From contig JAHBXH010000001.1 of NCBI GenBank assembly GCA_019636555.1, forward strand, positions 1,054,001-1,118,000: a stretch of DNA of 64,000 nt, in the 5' to 3' direction. The notes beneath the pieces are model-generated. The model did no database searches. It worked only from the letters and a program-made list of their open reading frames with translations, and was not told where the DNA came from. Each line of letters starts with the position of its first letter. Position 1 is the first letter of the stretch. The stretch comes from Phycisphaeraceae bacterium. GTDB taxonomy: Bacteria; Planctomycetota; Phycisphaerae; Phycisphaerales; UBA1924. Made by a program: the position numbers and the translations under genes. Positions 36,654 through 45,881 of this stretch are shown here, in pieces.

Positions 36654-38888
36654 CTACGCGGCGGCGGTCGCCTCGCCCGGATTCTGGTACTCGTGCGTGG
36701 CGCGCATGTTGCCGCGGATGTAGCCGCCCGCGGAAGGCTTGACCGCATTGACCACGACCCCGAGGAACTCTCCGCGGGCCTCGCTCAGGTCGTTCCGGAG
36801 GCGCCCGACGAGCCCGCGTTTCTCGCCCATCGCACGAACGACGAGACAGCTCGCGTCTGCGCGATTCGCGATTGCGAGGCCGTCGCTGGCCACGAGCGCC
36901 GGTGCGACATCGATCAAAACAAGGTCGTACTTGGCCTTGAATTCGGCGAGCAACTGGCTCAGGCGCTCCCCGCTGAACATCTCGAACACGCGCTTCTCGC
37001 GCGTGCCGGCGCTCAGCACGTCGAGGCGGGCGTCGCTGGTGTGCTGGATCGCGTCCTCGACGGGGGTGCCTGTCAAGACGTCGGCGAGACCCGGCGTCTC
37101 GCGCAGCGCGAAGACTCTGTGCATCCCGGGTCGCCGGAAGTTCGCGTCGATGAGCAGGACTTTCTTGTCTGCCGCGGCCCAGGCGAGGCCCATGTTGCAC
37201 ATGACGCTGGTCGAACCCGAACCGGGCATGCCGCCGATGACGACCAGCGACTTGTGACCGGCCTGGACGAGGCGCTTGGCGAGCACGGAGCGCAACTGGC
37301 GGTAGTTCTCGGCGATGACGCCGCGCGGCCGATCGCGGAAAGTTGTTTCGATCGCGCCCGCGCCCGAAGGATCTTCGGATGAGTCCGGGATCCAGCCGAG
37401 CAGACGCATTCTGGGCATGAGCGCGATGTCCGCGGGCCCCTTGACGCGGCTGTCCATCAGCTCGATCGCGAGAATCAGCGCCGTCACCAGCCCGACGACG
37501 CCCAGCATCGATGCCGGCAGCACGACTGACAGTTTCGGCGAAGAGACTTCACGCGGGAGTCTCTCTTCGCTCGCGACAACGACGCGGTTGCTCGTGGGGA
37601 GTTCCGCCAGCATCGCCATCTTGCGCTGATCCTCCGTGAACGACGCGATCGACCGCTGGATGTTCTGAATCTTCTCTTCGATGTCCTTCACCTGCGCGAG
37701 CGTGCGCGCCGCCACCTGCTGTTTCTCGCTGATGGTGTCGCGGTCCTTGGTCATTTCGCGTTCCTGGTTCTCAAGCGACTGGAGCATGATCTTCATCTGC
37801 TCGAGGTTGCTGTCGAAACGCTTGCGCATGAGCGCTTCGCGCTCGGCGATCAGGTTCTGGTTCATGCCCTGGAGCACCGAATCGGTGCGCTTGTACTCGC
37901 GGTGTTCACGCGTCATTCCCCGCATGAGCATGCCCTTGAGCTCCGACTCGGCCGACTGAATCCCCTGCTTGATGTGAATGATGAGCGGGTCTTCTTCCAC
38001 CTCGCTCTTGATCTGGTCGGTGTACTGGATACCCGCGGGATTGTCGAGCTGATCCTGGAGCTGCTTGATCATGACGCGACGAAGCTGGATCTGGTTCTGC
38101 ACATCCAGGATCTGCGTGTTCAGGATGTACAGGCGCTGCATGGTCTCGCTGCCCTGTTCGCTGCTCGAAGTCACGTTGGCGTCGCGCAGCAACGCGTCGC
38201 GGCGTGTCTGCAGGTCGCGGAGCTCGATGTTGAATTTTTCGAGCTGCGCCTGGATCTGATCGCGCTGCGTCAGCGTGCTGCTGCCCGCGACACGGCGCAA
38301 TTCGGTCATGTACGCCTCGCGCAGAAGCTTGGCGAGCGCCGTGGAGTCTTCCTTCCAGCGGCAGGACGCCGAGAGTTCGATCAGCCTGGTGCCCGGGATA
38401 ATGCGTGTCCGCGCGACTTTGTCCTGAAGCTCCTTGACCGCGGCGGTGGTGTCAAGTTTGCCGCCCTCTTCGAACTGGCTCGCCCATGACTGTGCCTCGC
38501 GAATCAGTCGCGGATCTGTCGCGACGCGCATGAGCACATCTTCGCGCGTCATCTGGCGAGCCTGCGTCAGCATGAAGCGCTCGATTTCGTTCTGGCTTTC
38601 CATCGTGCCCACGCCGGTCGGGCTCACGATGTTGGCGGTGGGGGTGAAGGCCTCGAAGACGGCCGAGCTCGTCCACACCGGGCGGAACTTCAGGAGCAGG
38701 ATGTACGCGACGACCCCGAGCACCATACCCACGCCGGCTGCGCCGGCGAGAATGTACTTGTACTTCATCAACAACTTGATGGGATCGATCGTGACGCCGC
38801 CGGCGCCGCCCGAGGGCGCGCCGCCCGATGGGGGCCTCGGGCCGCTGGGTCCTTGGGGTGTGTTCGAACCGGTCGGAGGCGTCGTCAT
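36654..38888 (-). CDS. Wzc-like exopolysaccharide chain-length / tyrosine-kinase-type protein
   Basis: A 744-residue inner-membrane protein. A Pro/Gly-rich tail (about 30 residues) precedes a Wzz domain: one helix near residues 44-68, a long periplasmic coiled-coil region (about 200-440), and a second helix near 468-490. A P-loop domain of BY-kinase/MinD type fills the C-terminus. In it Walker A reads GGMPGSGSTS near 551, with Ser where the invariant Lys should be. The A' box VLLIDANFRRPGMHR and Walker B DLVLIDVAP are well kept. There is no C-terminal tyrosine cluster. It probably controls chain length and export, but kinase activity is doubtful. Confidence 0.9.
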   Translation of the reverse strand: MTTPPTGSNTPQGPSGPRPPSGGAPSGGAGGVTIDPIKLLMKYKYILAGAAGVGMVLGVVAYILLLKFRPVWTSSAVFEAFTPTANIVSPTGVGTMESQNEIERFMLTQARQMTREDVLMRVATDPRLIREAQSWASQFEEGGKLDTTAAVKELQDKVARTRIIPGTRLIELSASCRWKEDSTALAKLLREAYMTELRRVAGSSTLTQRDQIQAQLEKFNIELRDLQTRRDALLRDANVTSSSEQGSETMQRLYILNTQILDVQNQIQLRRVMIKQLQDQLDNPAGIQYTDQIKSEVEEDPLIIHIKQGIQSAESELKGMLMRGMTREHREYKRTDSVLQGMNQNLIAEREALMRKRFDSNLEQMKIMLQSLENQEREMTKDRDTISEKQQVAARTLAQVKDIEEKIQNIQRSIASFTEDQRKMAMLAELPTSNRVVVASEERLPREVSSPKLSVVLPASMLGVVGLVTALILAIELMDSRVKGPADIALMPRMRLLGWIPDSSEDPSGAGAIETTFRDRPRGVIAENYRQLRSVLAKRLVQAGHKSLVVIGGMPGSGSTSVMCNMGLAWAAADKKVLLIDANFRRPGMHRVFALRETPGLADVLTGTPVEDAIQHTSDARLDVLSAGTREKRVFEMFSGERLSQLLAEFKAKYDLVLIDVAPALVASDGLAIANRADASCLVVRAMGEKRGLVGRLRNDLSEARGEFLGVVVNAVKPSAGGYIRGNMRATHEYQNPGEATAAA

Positions 38889-39062
38889 GGTGTCACCTTG
38901 TTCATCTCGATCAAGTTCATTTCAAGAGACGATCGTGTTCTGATAGGGATTCCGGTATCGGGAACTTCCCCGTCAGGCGGTTCGATCCACGCGCACGCGG
39001 TGTTCGTGCGAACGGACGTTGCCGCGACATATAGATCGGCTAAGGACGGGAAATCCTGAGCC

Positions 39063-42000
39063 TCAAGGGGTCTCCAGCATCTTTTCGAGCCTTGCGAGGT
39101 CTTGTTTTTGCTGTTCTTGCGTAAGACCCTGCACCTGTTGGAAGAGCGTGCGGGCCTTCCCGAAGGACGCCTTTGCCTCGTCTCGGTTGCCCTGGCGGAG
39201 CTGAAGTTCGCACAGGTGAAGCAGAATGGCGACCTGCGTGGAGGGTGAGGCCGCGATCGCGATGGCCCGGTCCAGCACTTTCTGCGCTTCGGGCAGTTTA
39301 TCCGTTTGCAGCAAGAGCAACCCGAGCGTGTCGAGAACTTCCGGACTCTTGGGTTTCAGGTCGACAGCTTTCTGCGCGTACTCAATACCCTCAGTCGGTC
39401 GGTTGAGGTCCTTGCCCAGGAGGTAGGCAAGGTTGTTCAGGGTGTCGGCGTCGTCTGGATCCTTCGCGATGATCGCTTTCATCGCGACGGCGGCGCCCTC
39501 GAAATCACCGGCGAGGTAAAGCCGTCCGGAATACTCGCGTGACGCGAGGGAGGCGAGGCCCGGGTTGGCGGTCGATTCTGCGACGCGCTTGATAGCATCC
39601 AGCCCGGCGGTGCGGGTGGCGGCGTCGTCCGCCAGGATTCGGGCGCGGAAGAACGCGATCCAGTCCGGATTGCCCCCTTCCTTCGCCATCCCGTCGAGCG
39701 TTGCACCGAATTCCTTGGGGCCGAGCAACCGGTAACCGGTCTGGAACCACGTCTGCATTGCCTCGGGCTGATTCTCCGGGAGCAGTTTCATGGACGCGGC
39801 AACGTCCCTTCTCGCGTCCGGAATCTGATTGAGCGACCGCCGCACGCCTGCACGGGCGAGGAGCAATTCCGGATCCCTGGCGATCCGGTCCTGAACCTTC
39901 TTGAGCGCATTTTCCGCCTCGGTGGTATTCGGCGGCTTCTGCGCCAAGAGCGCGTTCACATAGCGGACCACGTGCGCCGTGCGCGAGTCGGTGTTCATCG
40001 CGGTGCGGTAGAACGCCAGCGCGCGATTGCCCCGTCCGATCATGTCGAACAGGTCGCCGACATTGGCGTAGAGCGTGCCCGGCGCGCCGCGGCGCTTGGC
40101 GACGTCTTCTGCCAGGGCGACCGCTTCGTCATCGCGATCGTCCGCGCACAGCATGCGGATTCCAAGCCCCAGAATCTCGTCCTGCGACGGATCGATCCGC
40201 AGGATCGCCCTGATCTCATTGACCACTTCCGCTTTTCTGCCCTGCGACTGGAAGATCACGGCACGGAGCTGGTGCGCCTGCCAGAGGCGGGGATCGAGCT
40301 TGAGTGCCTGATCGAGGTCCGCGAGAATGTCGGCCACGTTTCCTTTGGCTTCGATCGATGCTTGAGCGCGCTTCAGGAACACGCCCGCGTTATTGGAGAA
40401 CGCCGTGACCGCTCTGTCGAGAGTCTCCATCGCCGCCTTCTGGTTGCCTCGTCCCATCGCCGCATCGGAGCGGAGCAGCATGGCGACGGGCCCTTCCTGA
40501 CCCTCCTTGCTCAGGAGCGTCAATTCTTTCTCGGCTTCGTCGAAGCGCCGGGACTGAATCAGGGCCTCCGCGAGTCGCAGACGCACGGTGTCGTCGGGCG
40601 AATCCTTCGAGGCATCCAAGATGCCGCGGAGAGCCGCGATCGCCTTGTCGGTCTCGGCCATGTCGAGGTAGAGCTCGGCGAGCATGCGATCCGCCTGCAA
40701 TCGCTTGGGATCCTGGAGCGGCTTTGCTTCTTCGAGCGCCGCGACGGCGCGATCGAGGCGTCCCCGGGCGACCATGAATCGCGCGAGTGACACGAGCGCC
40801 TCGCCCGCGCGATCGTTTCCGTCTGCGCCTTCTTTCACTTTCGTCGCGTAATCACGCATTGTCTTTTCGGCGGTGACGAGATCGCTCTGATCGGCGCTCC
40901 ACGTTGCGTCGATGATCACAATGTCCAGTCCGTCCTGCGACTTCCGTACGGCGTCGATCTGCTTGCGCGCGTCGTCCCAGCGGCGCAGGTCGGTGTAGAG
41001 CGCCGCGGCCTGAACCTGATAAGCGCGATTGTCCGGGACGCGGGCGAGGTCTCGCTGGCGCTCGGCGAGGGTTGCCTCCCTGTCGCCGTACATACCTTCG
41101 AGACGCAGCCATTCATCGCGGATCGCCATCGAGTCGGGCAAAAGCTTGGCCTTGTCCTGCATCAGCCGCAACGCATCGTCGGGCTTACCGGCGGCCTGGA
41201 GCGTCGCCGCGTACTGGAGAATCGAGGTTTCGTCATCCGGGCGCAGCGTCAGTGCCCTTTGCATGCTTGCCGCGGCGTCCGTCGCTTTGCCGTCCTCTAC
41301 CTGTAAGGCCGAAAGGACGCGCCAGGCCTCGACGTTGAAGTTGTATCGCTGCGACGCCTGCACGAGGCTCGCGATGGCCTCGCCACGCCGTCCCTGCGCC
41401 GTGAGCAGGCGGGCCTTGAACGTGGCGCCGTCGTATTTGTCGACGTTGCGGGCGATCGCTTTCTCGGCGATCTGCTGGGCCACATCCATATTCCGATCGC
41501 GCAGCGCGCGGAGGAACAGCGTCTCCATGACGATGGGTTCGTCCGGATACTTCTGCTCGAGTTCGACCGCGAGCGCCTGTGCCTCGTCCTTGTACTTGTC
41601 GTTTCCGTTCGAGTACACCGTCAGTTGCATGACTTTTCGATCAACATCCGAGAGATTCGGAGCGAGCTCGATCGCTTTGATCCTGGCGATCGTCGGGTCG
41701 GCGCTGTCCAGAATGTCGAGGGCGGAACGAAGGTTCTTCTTCTGATCTTCGTTGGGGTTGACTTCGAGCGCCTTGCGGATCGTGGCCTTGGCGCCCTCGA
41801 CGTCGTTGGCGTTGGCTTTCTGCGCGACGATCAGCTGGGTGATGCGCGCGTCGTAGTTGTATTTTTCCGCGCCCTGCTGGAGAACCTGCGCGGCGCCCTT
41901 GTCGTCGCCCAGGTCCTTGCGCTTCTTCGCTTCGGCGAGCACCATCGCCACGGGATCGTCGGTCGTGCCCTGCCCGAGCTCCAATTCGACGGCCTTTCGC

Positions 42001-43661
42001 CTGGCGCGGATCGCTTCGTTGTCCGGGAGGAACTGCTCGGCACGCTTGTACATTTCGAGCGCGTCGGTCGTGTTCCGCAGGCGCAACTCGACCTCGGCGA
42101 GCATCACCATCGCCTGCACGTTCGCGCCGTTGATCTGGAGAGCCTTGGTGAGGAGTTCGCGCGACTTGCCCGGCTGATTCAACCTGAACGAAGCGTTCGC
42201 CGCGGCGACCAGGGCCTCCGAGTCGGAATCGTTCACCAAATTGAGATAGCTCAGGAGCAGCTGCTGCGCGCCGCCGAAATCCTCCTGAGCGAGCTTGATC
42301 TTGCCGTCCACGAAGAGCATGCGCATCGAGCCTTCGGGTTCGATCTTCGCGAGTTCCGTGCGCTTGGCCTTGGCCTTCTCGAGCCAGTCGGCCTTCAGCT
42401 TCTTTTCTTTCGCGGGATCGGGGTCGGTCGCGGTTTCGAGCGCCTTGAGCGTCAGCGCGGCCTGCCGGAAGAGCGCGTCGCCCTTGCGGTACCAGAGCAG
42501 ACGGCCTGCGACCCCGAGTTTGGGGTTGGGGAGATCACGCACTTTCTGGAGCGTCACGATCGCGTTGTCATAGTCCCGGGCGATCGCGTCCGCCTCCGAC
42601 TTGCTGATCAGGAGCGCCGCGTTTTCCGGCTGCGCCGCGAGCGCTTTCTCCAGCACGGCGCGGCTGCGTGGCAGTTTGCCCGAGTCATCGAGTTGCATTT
42701 CGAGATAAGCGAACTGCGAGAGAGTCGAGGCTTCGATCTGCTTGGGGTCCATCGCGTTGAAGATCGCCGCGACTTCATCGAGTTTCTTTGCCGCATTGAC
42801 CCGGAGTTGTTCCGCGATCGCTTTGCGGTCTTCCATCTTGTTCAGGGCGTATGCCTGGCGCTTTGCATCTGCCAGCATCCAGCCGAGCTCGAGCATCGCG
42901 GTCCGAGGTTCCTTCGGATCCTTCGAGCGGAATTCGCGGACAACGTTGCGTCCTTTTTCCGCCCACTCCACCGCCTCGTCGGGACGCTGCTGGTTGTTCA
43001 GCGCGAAATCCGCCTTGTACACGTACCAGTTGTGCAGCCCGACCACGCTGTCCACGTCGGCGGGATCGGCCTTCAACGCAGCCTCGAAATCGGCTTTGAT
43101 CGCTTCGATTTCCGAGTCTTTGAGGTTTTTCGATTCGGTCAGGATGCGAAGGTTCGCCAGAGCGCGATAGCGACGCAGGGACTCGCTGTCTCCTTCCTTC
43201 GCGTCCCCGAACTGCGCGAGGGCGTCTGTTGCCGACTGGGCGAGCGATTCCGCGAATTGCCGGTTGTACCCGGCGTTCTCCATTGTCTGCAGGTACACGT
43301 CAAGGTGGTCCTTGTGGGCCTGCACGTCGGTCCGCTGAAGGTCCGCGATCTTCTTGCGCACCAGCGTGTACTGCGGATACTTTGCGTCAAAGAGCGTCTG
43401 AGTCTGCGGCGCGAGTTCTTCGAGCGATTCCTTCCATTTGCGGAGGTAGGTGAGATTAGTGGCGTCCTTGTTGACCGCTTTGCCGTACACCTTCTCGGCT
43501 TCCGTTGGCTTCCCCGCCGCCATCAACGCATCGCCCTGCTTGGCGAGATCGGCTGCGGACTTGAACATCACCATGTAGGCCGCCGCACCCACGCCGCCGG
43601 CGAGGAGTACAAGAGCGCCCACAAGGATTGCGACAAACTTGGTGTTGACTTTCGCGGCCAT
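39063..43661 (-). CDS. Giant TPR-repeat membrane protein of the exosortase/EPS locus
   Basis: A 1532-residue protein with one N-terminal membrane helix (about residues 8-32) and then an almost continuous array of tetratricopeptide-like helical repeats to the end. Clear repeats near the C-terminus include DADTLNNLAYLLGKDLNRPTEGIEYAQKAVDLKP and SPEVLDTLGLLLLQTDKLPEAQKVLDRAI. It is like the PrsT-type TPR proteins that accompany PEP-CTERM/exosortase gene sets, though it lacks a lipobox. The likely role is a periplasmic scaffold for polysaccharide export or protein sorting. It starts 70 bp after the exosortase gene ends; the ATG at 43661 follows GGAG. Confidence 0.88.
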   Translation of the reverse strand: MAAKVNTKFVAILVGALVLLAGGVGAAAYMVMFKSAADLAKQGDALMAAGKPTEAEKVYGKAVNKDATNLTYLRKWKESLEELAPQTQTLFDAKYPQYTLVRKKIADLQRTDVQAHKDHLDVYLQTMENAGYNRQFAESLAQSATDALAQFGDAKEGDSESLRRYRALANLRILTESKNLKDSEIEAIKADFEAALKADPADVDSVVGLHNWYVYKADFALNNQQRPDEAVEWAEKGRNVVREFRSKDPKEPRTAMLELGWMLADAKRQAYALNKMEDRKAIAEQLRVNAAKKLDEVAAIFNAMDPKQIEASTLSQFAYLEMQLDDSGKLPRSRAVLEKALAAQPENAALLISKSEADAIARDYDNAIVTLQKVRDLPNPKLGVAGRLLWYRKGDALFRQAALTLKALETATDPDPAKEKKLKADWLEKAKAKRTELAKIEPEGSMRMLFVDGKIKLAQEDFGGAQQLLLSYLNLVNDSDSEALVAAANASFRLNQPGKSRELLTKALQINGANVQAMVMLAEVELRLRNTTDALEMYKRAEQFLPDNEAIRARRKAVELELGQGTTDDPVAMVLAEAKKRKDLGDDKGAAQVLQQGAEKYNYDARITQLIVAQKANANDVEGAKATIRKALEVNPNEDQKKNLRSALDILDSADPTIARIKAIELAPNLSDVDRKVMQLTVYSNGNDKYKDEAQALAVELEQKYPDEPIVMETLFLRALRDRNMDVAQQIAEKAIARNVDKYDGATFKARLLTAQGRRGEAIASLVQASQRYNFNVEAWRVLSALQVEDGKATDAAASMQRALTLRPDDETSILQYAATLQAAGKPDDALRLMQDKAKLLPDSMAIRDEWLRLEGMYGDREATLAERQRDLARVPDNRAYQVQAAALYTDLRRWDDARKQIDAVRKSQDGLDIVIIDATWSADQSDLVTAEKTMRDYATKVKEGADGNDRAGEALVSLARFMVARGRLDRAVAALEEAKPLQDPKRLQADRMLAELYLDMAETDKAIAALRGILDASKDSPDDTVRLRLAEALIQSRRFDEAEKELTLLSKEGQEGPVAMLLRSDAAMGRGNQKAAMETLDRAVTAFSNNAGVFLKRAQASIEAKGNVADILADLDQALKLDPRLWQAHQLRAVIFQSQGRKAEVVNEIRAILRIDPSQDEILGLGIRMLCADDRDDEAVALAEDVAKRRGAPGTLYANVGDLFDMIGRGNRALAFYRTAMNTDSRTAHVVRYVNALLAQKPPNTTEAENALKKVQDRIARDPELLLARAGVRRSLNQIPDARRDVAASMKLLPENQPEAMQTWFQTGYRLLGPKEFGATLDGMAKEGGNPDWIAFFRARILADDAATRTAGLDAIKRVAESTANPGLASLASREYSGRLYLAGDFEGAAVAMKAIIAKDPDDADTLNNLAYLLGKDLNRPTEGIEYAQKAVDLKPKSPEVLDTLGLLLLQTDKLPEAQKVLDRAIAIAASPSTQVAILLHLCELQLRQGNRDEAKASFGKARTLFQQVQGLTQEQQKQDLARLEKMLETP

Positions 43662-43731
43662 GAAGAAGGCTCCGTTTCGATCGATGAATAAGAAGTGCGC
43701 CGACGGCCTCGGGAGCTAGATGCCCCCGCTG

Positions 43732-45606
43732 TCACGACGCATTCTTGCTCTCTTCCTTCGCCGGGTATCTCCCGGCTTCGACTTCCACCCAGTCCGGCAC
43801 GCAGCGCATGATCTCGGGCAGGAGCTCACCCATCAGGCTCGAGGCCTGCTCGGCGAGTTCTTCCGGGCTCTGAACCGTCCGGCTTGTAAACTGAACTTTC
43901 AGGTAGTACGCGTAGTCGCTGCGCAGATCAAACGCCAGCAGGCGCACTTCCTCGGCGCTGCTCACGTGGCCGCCGTTGGCGATGAACAGGTAGCCGGCGT
44001 AGATCTTCGGTCCCGTCAGGTTCGAAGCGCCGGCGAATTCGGTGACGCGAAGCCTCAGCGAATCGGGCTCGCGCGGAAGCGTGACGCTCGAACCCGCGCC
44101 GTCGGGCGACCAGTTCGGTACGCGCTGGCGGTAGATGCCGCGCTTTTCGGCGTTCTCCACTCCCGGGTGCAGCGACCAGACAGTCGGGTCGAGTTTCAGC
44201 GGCACATTCTCCGTGCGCAGCGCCGTCATGCCGCCACCGACGTAGCACCGCTCCGGAATGTGGGGAACCGTGTCGACTCCGCCTGTGTAGTACGCCGCGT
44301 GAAGTTGCAATTCCATCGGCGGCTCACCGGCCTTGCGGTCTTTGCGGATGAAAGATCGGGTGATGTAGTTCTTGGTGCCGAGTGTTTCTTCGACTTCCGC
44401 CGACTCGAGCTTGTCGGTGCCGATCTGCTTCCACGTCGGGGTTTCGGTGGGCAGGGAGATCAGCGCACGATTTCCGGGCGCCTGAATCTCTTTCTTTCGA
44501 AGATGGATTCCGGCGTAGTGAATCCCGGCCGTCATGCTCGCGCCGCAGATCACCATGATGAAAAGCGAGAGCATGTAAGATGGGCGGCGCAGGGCGGCCC
44601 AACCTCTGGTTTCGATTTCGGGCCGGTCGATCGCCCGGTCCGGCGTTTCTTCGACGATCTTTGCGAGCGCCCAAACGATCCCCAGGAATAGAAGCAGGCC
44701 GGGGAGCAGCAGCAGGGTGCCGATCATCATGTGCGCATCGCCCTTTGCCAGTTCGCCGTCGAACGTGCTCGCGACGCCCAGCACCGCGACGCGGATGACG
44801 TTCATCAGAATCGCGACGGGAAGAGCAAGCGCGATGACCGCCACTCGCTGCCACCAGTGCTTCGCCGAGATCAGTGCCACGGCGCCCGCGAGCGCGATGA
44901 ACGCGATGACCATCCGCATTCCCGAGCAGGCCTCCGCGACATTCAGGGGGATCGATGCGCCGCCCTTGGGTGTGACGTGAAGCGTGTTGCCCTCGACCTC
45001 GACGGCGAAACCCATGATCGGGCCGAGCATGCTCAGCAAAAAGCCCGCGCCCTGGCTCGCGATCAATTGCAACTGAAATGTGATCGCGATCATGAGCCGG
45101 TCCGCGATGGTGATCGCGAACACGAGATAGGCGATCGGGAGGAAAAGAATCCGGAACAGCTTCGGACCTGTCAGCCAGAGTGCGAGGCCCGCGATCGAGA
45201 GCACGATCGACAGCCCCTGGATCATGTGGTTTTTGATCACGACGACCGAAACGAAATAGGCGCCGATTCCCAGCAGGAATGGCAGCACTCCCGGCCAGAA
45301 AGTTGTCGCCCGGGTTCGAACGATCGAGTCGCGCTCGCGCCAAAGCAGATAGAGGCTGATGAACGGGACGACATAGGCGTGTCCCCAGTCGCTCGGCGCT
45401 CCGAGCGACATCCAGTGTTGCCTCAGCAGCCAGTGCCAGAACAGAAAACCGACGCCGATCACCAGCAGCAGGGAAAGGACGATCTGCGGCGGCGTAAAGA
45501 GCCCCGCGACGCGTTCTTCCGGCGTTCCGCCGGCGCGCAGTCCCGCTCCCGGACCCCTTTCCGAGAGATGAGAAGCGGAGGGCACGCTTTGCGAAACAGT
45601 CGTCAA
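43732..45606 (-). CDS. Exosortase fused to an EpsI-type domain
   Basis: A membrane protein-sorting enzyme of about 624 residues. The N-terminal half has about eight helices with the exosortase catalytic set: Cys in EACSGMRM (about residue 227), Arg in NVIRV, and His in DAHMMIG. It cleaves and probably transfers proteins bearing PEP-CTERM-type signals, such as the product at 22760. After a single helix near residue 345, residues about 370-600 form an EpsI-like (DUF3485) periplasmic domain, with HIPERCYVGGG near 435 being its hallmark. The start is unclear: no ATG is in frame. TTG 45606 follows GAGG; TTG 45717 and GTG 45585 are alternatives. Confidence 0.9.
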   Translation of the reverse strand: MTTVSQSVPSASHLSERGPGAGLRAGGTPEERVAGLFTPPQIVLSLLLVIGVGFLFWHWLLRQHWMSLGAPSDWGHAYVVPFISLYLLWRERDSIVRTRATTFWPGVLPFLLGIGAYFVSVVVIKNHMIQGLSIVLSIAGLALWLTGPKLFRILFLPIAYLVFAITIADRLMIAITFQLQLIASQGAGFLLSMLGPIMGFAVEVEGNTLHVTPKGGASIPLNVAEACSGMRMVIAFIALAGAVALISAKHWWQRVAVIALALPVAILMNVIRVAVLGVASTFDGELAKGDAHMMIGTLLLLPGLLLFLGIVWALAKIVEETPDRAIDRPEIETRGWAALRRPSYMLSLFIMVICGASMTAGIHYAGIHLRKKEIQAPGNRALISLPTETPTWKQIGTDKLESAEVEETLGTKNYITRSFIRKDRKAGEPPMELQLHAAYYTGGVDTVPHIPERCYVGGGMTALRTENVPLKLDPTVWSLHPGVENAEKRGIYRQRVPNWSPDGAGSSVTLPREPDSLRLRVTEFAGASNLTGPKIYAGYLFIANGGHVSSAEEVRLLAFDLRSDYAYYLKVQFTSRTVQSPEELAEQASSLMGELLPEIMRCVPDWVEVEAGRYPAKEESKNAS

Positions 45607-45881
45607 CTCTGCGGGTCCTCGGTGTGAAACCGTCCGGAAACTAGCCAATGTTTGAATCAGGAAATGATTCTTGGCTGATCGACCACTTCGGCCCCGGCAT
45701 AAAGCCCGGGAATCCAAACAACGATCGGCCGGCGGTTCGGCAGTACCCGTACGAAATCCGACGCGGATCGGGTTCAGATCAAAACGGCCGATTTCATGCG
45801 AGAGGCGAAGGTTTTGGCGGATGAAACGACTGTTCCACGCCGAATCGGGGAATCGCAGAGGTTTGCATTGTCCGCAAACGG

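Noticed and set aside
41625..43691. A 688-codon open frame opposite the TPR protein gene.
   Set aside because: The minus frame shows regular TPR repeats; the plus frame is their mirror.
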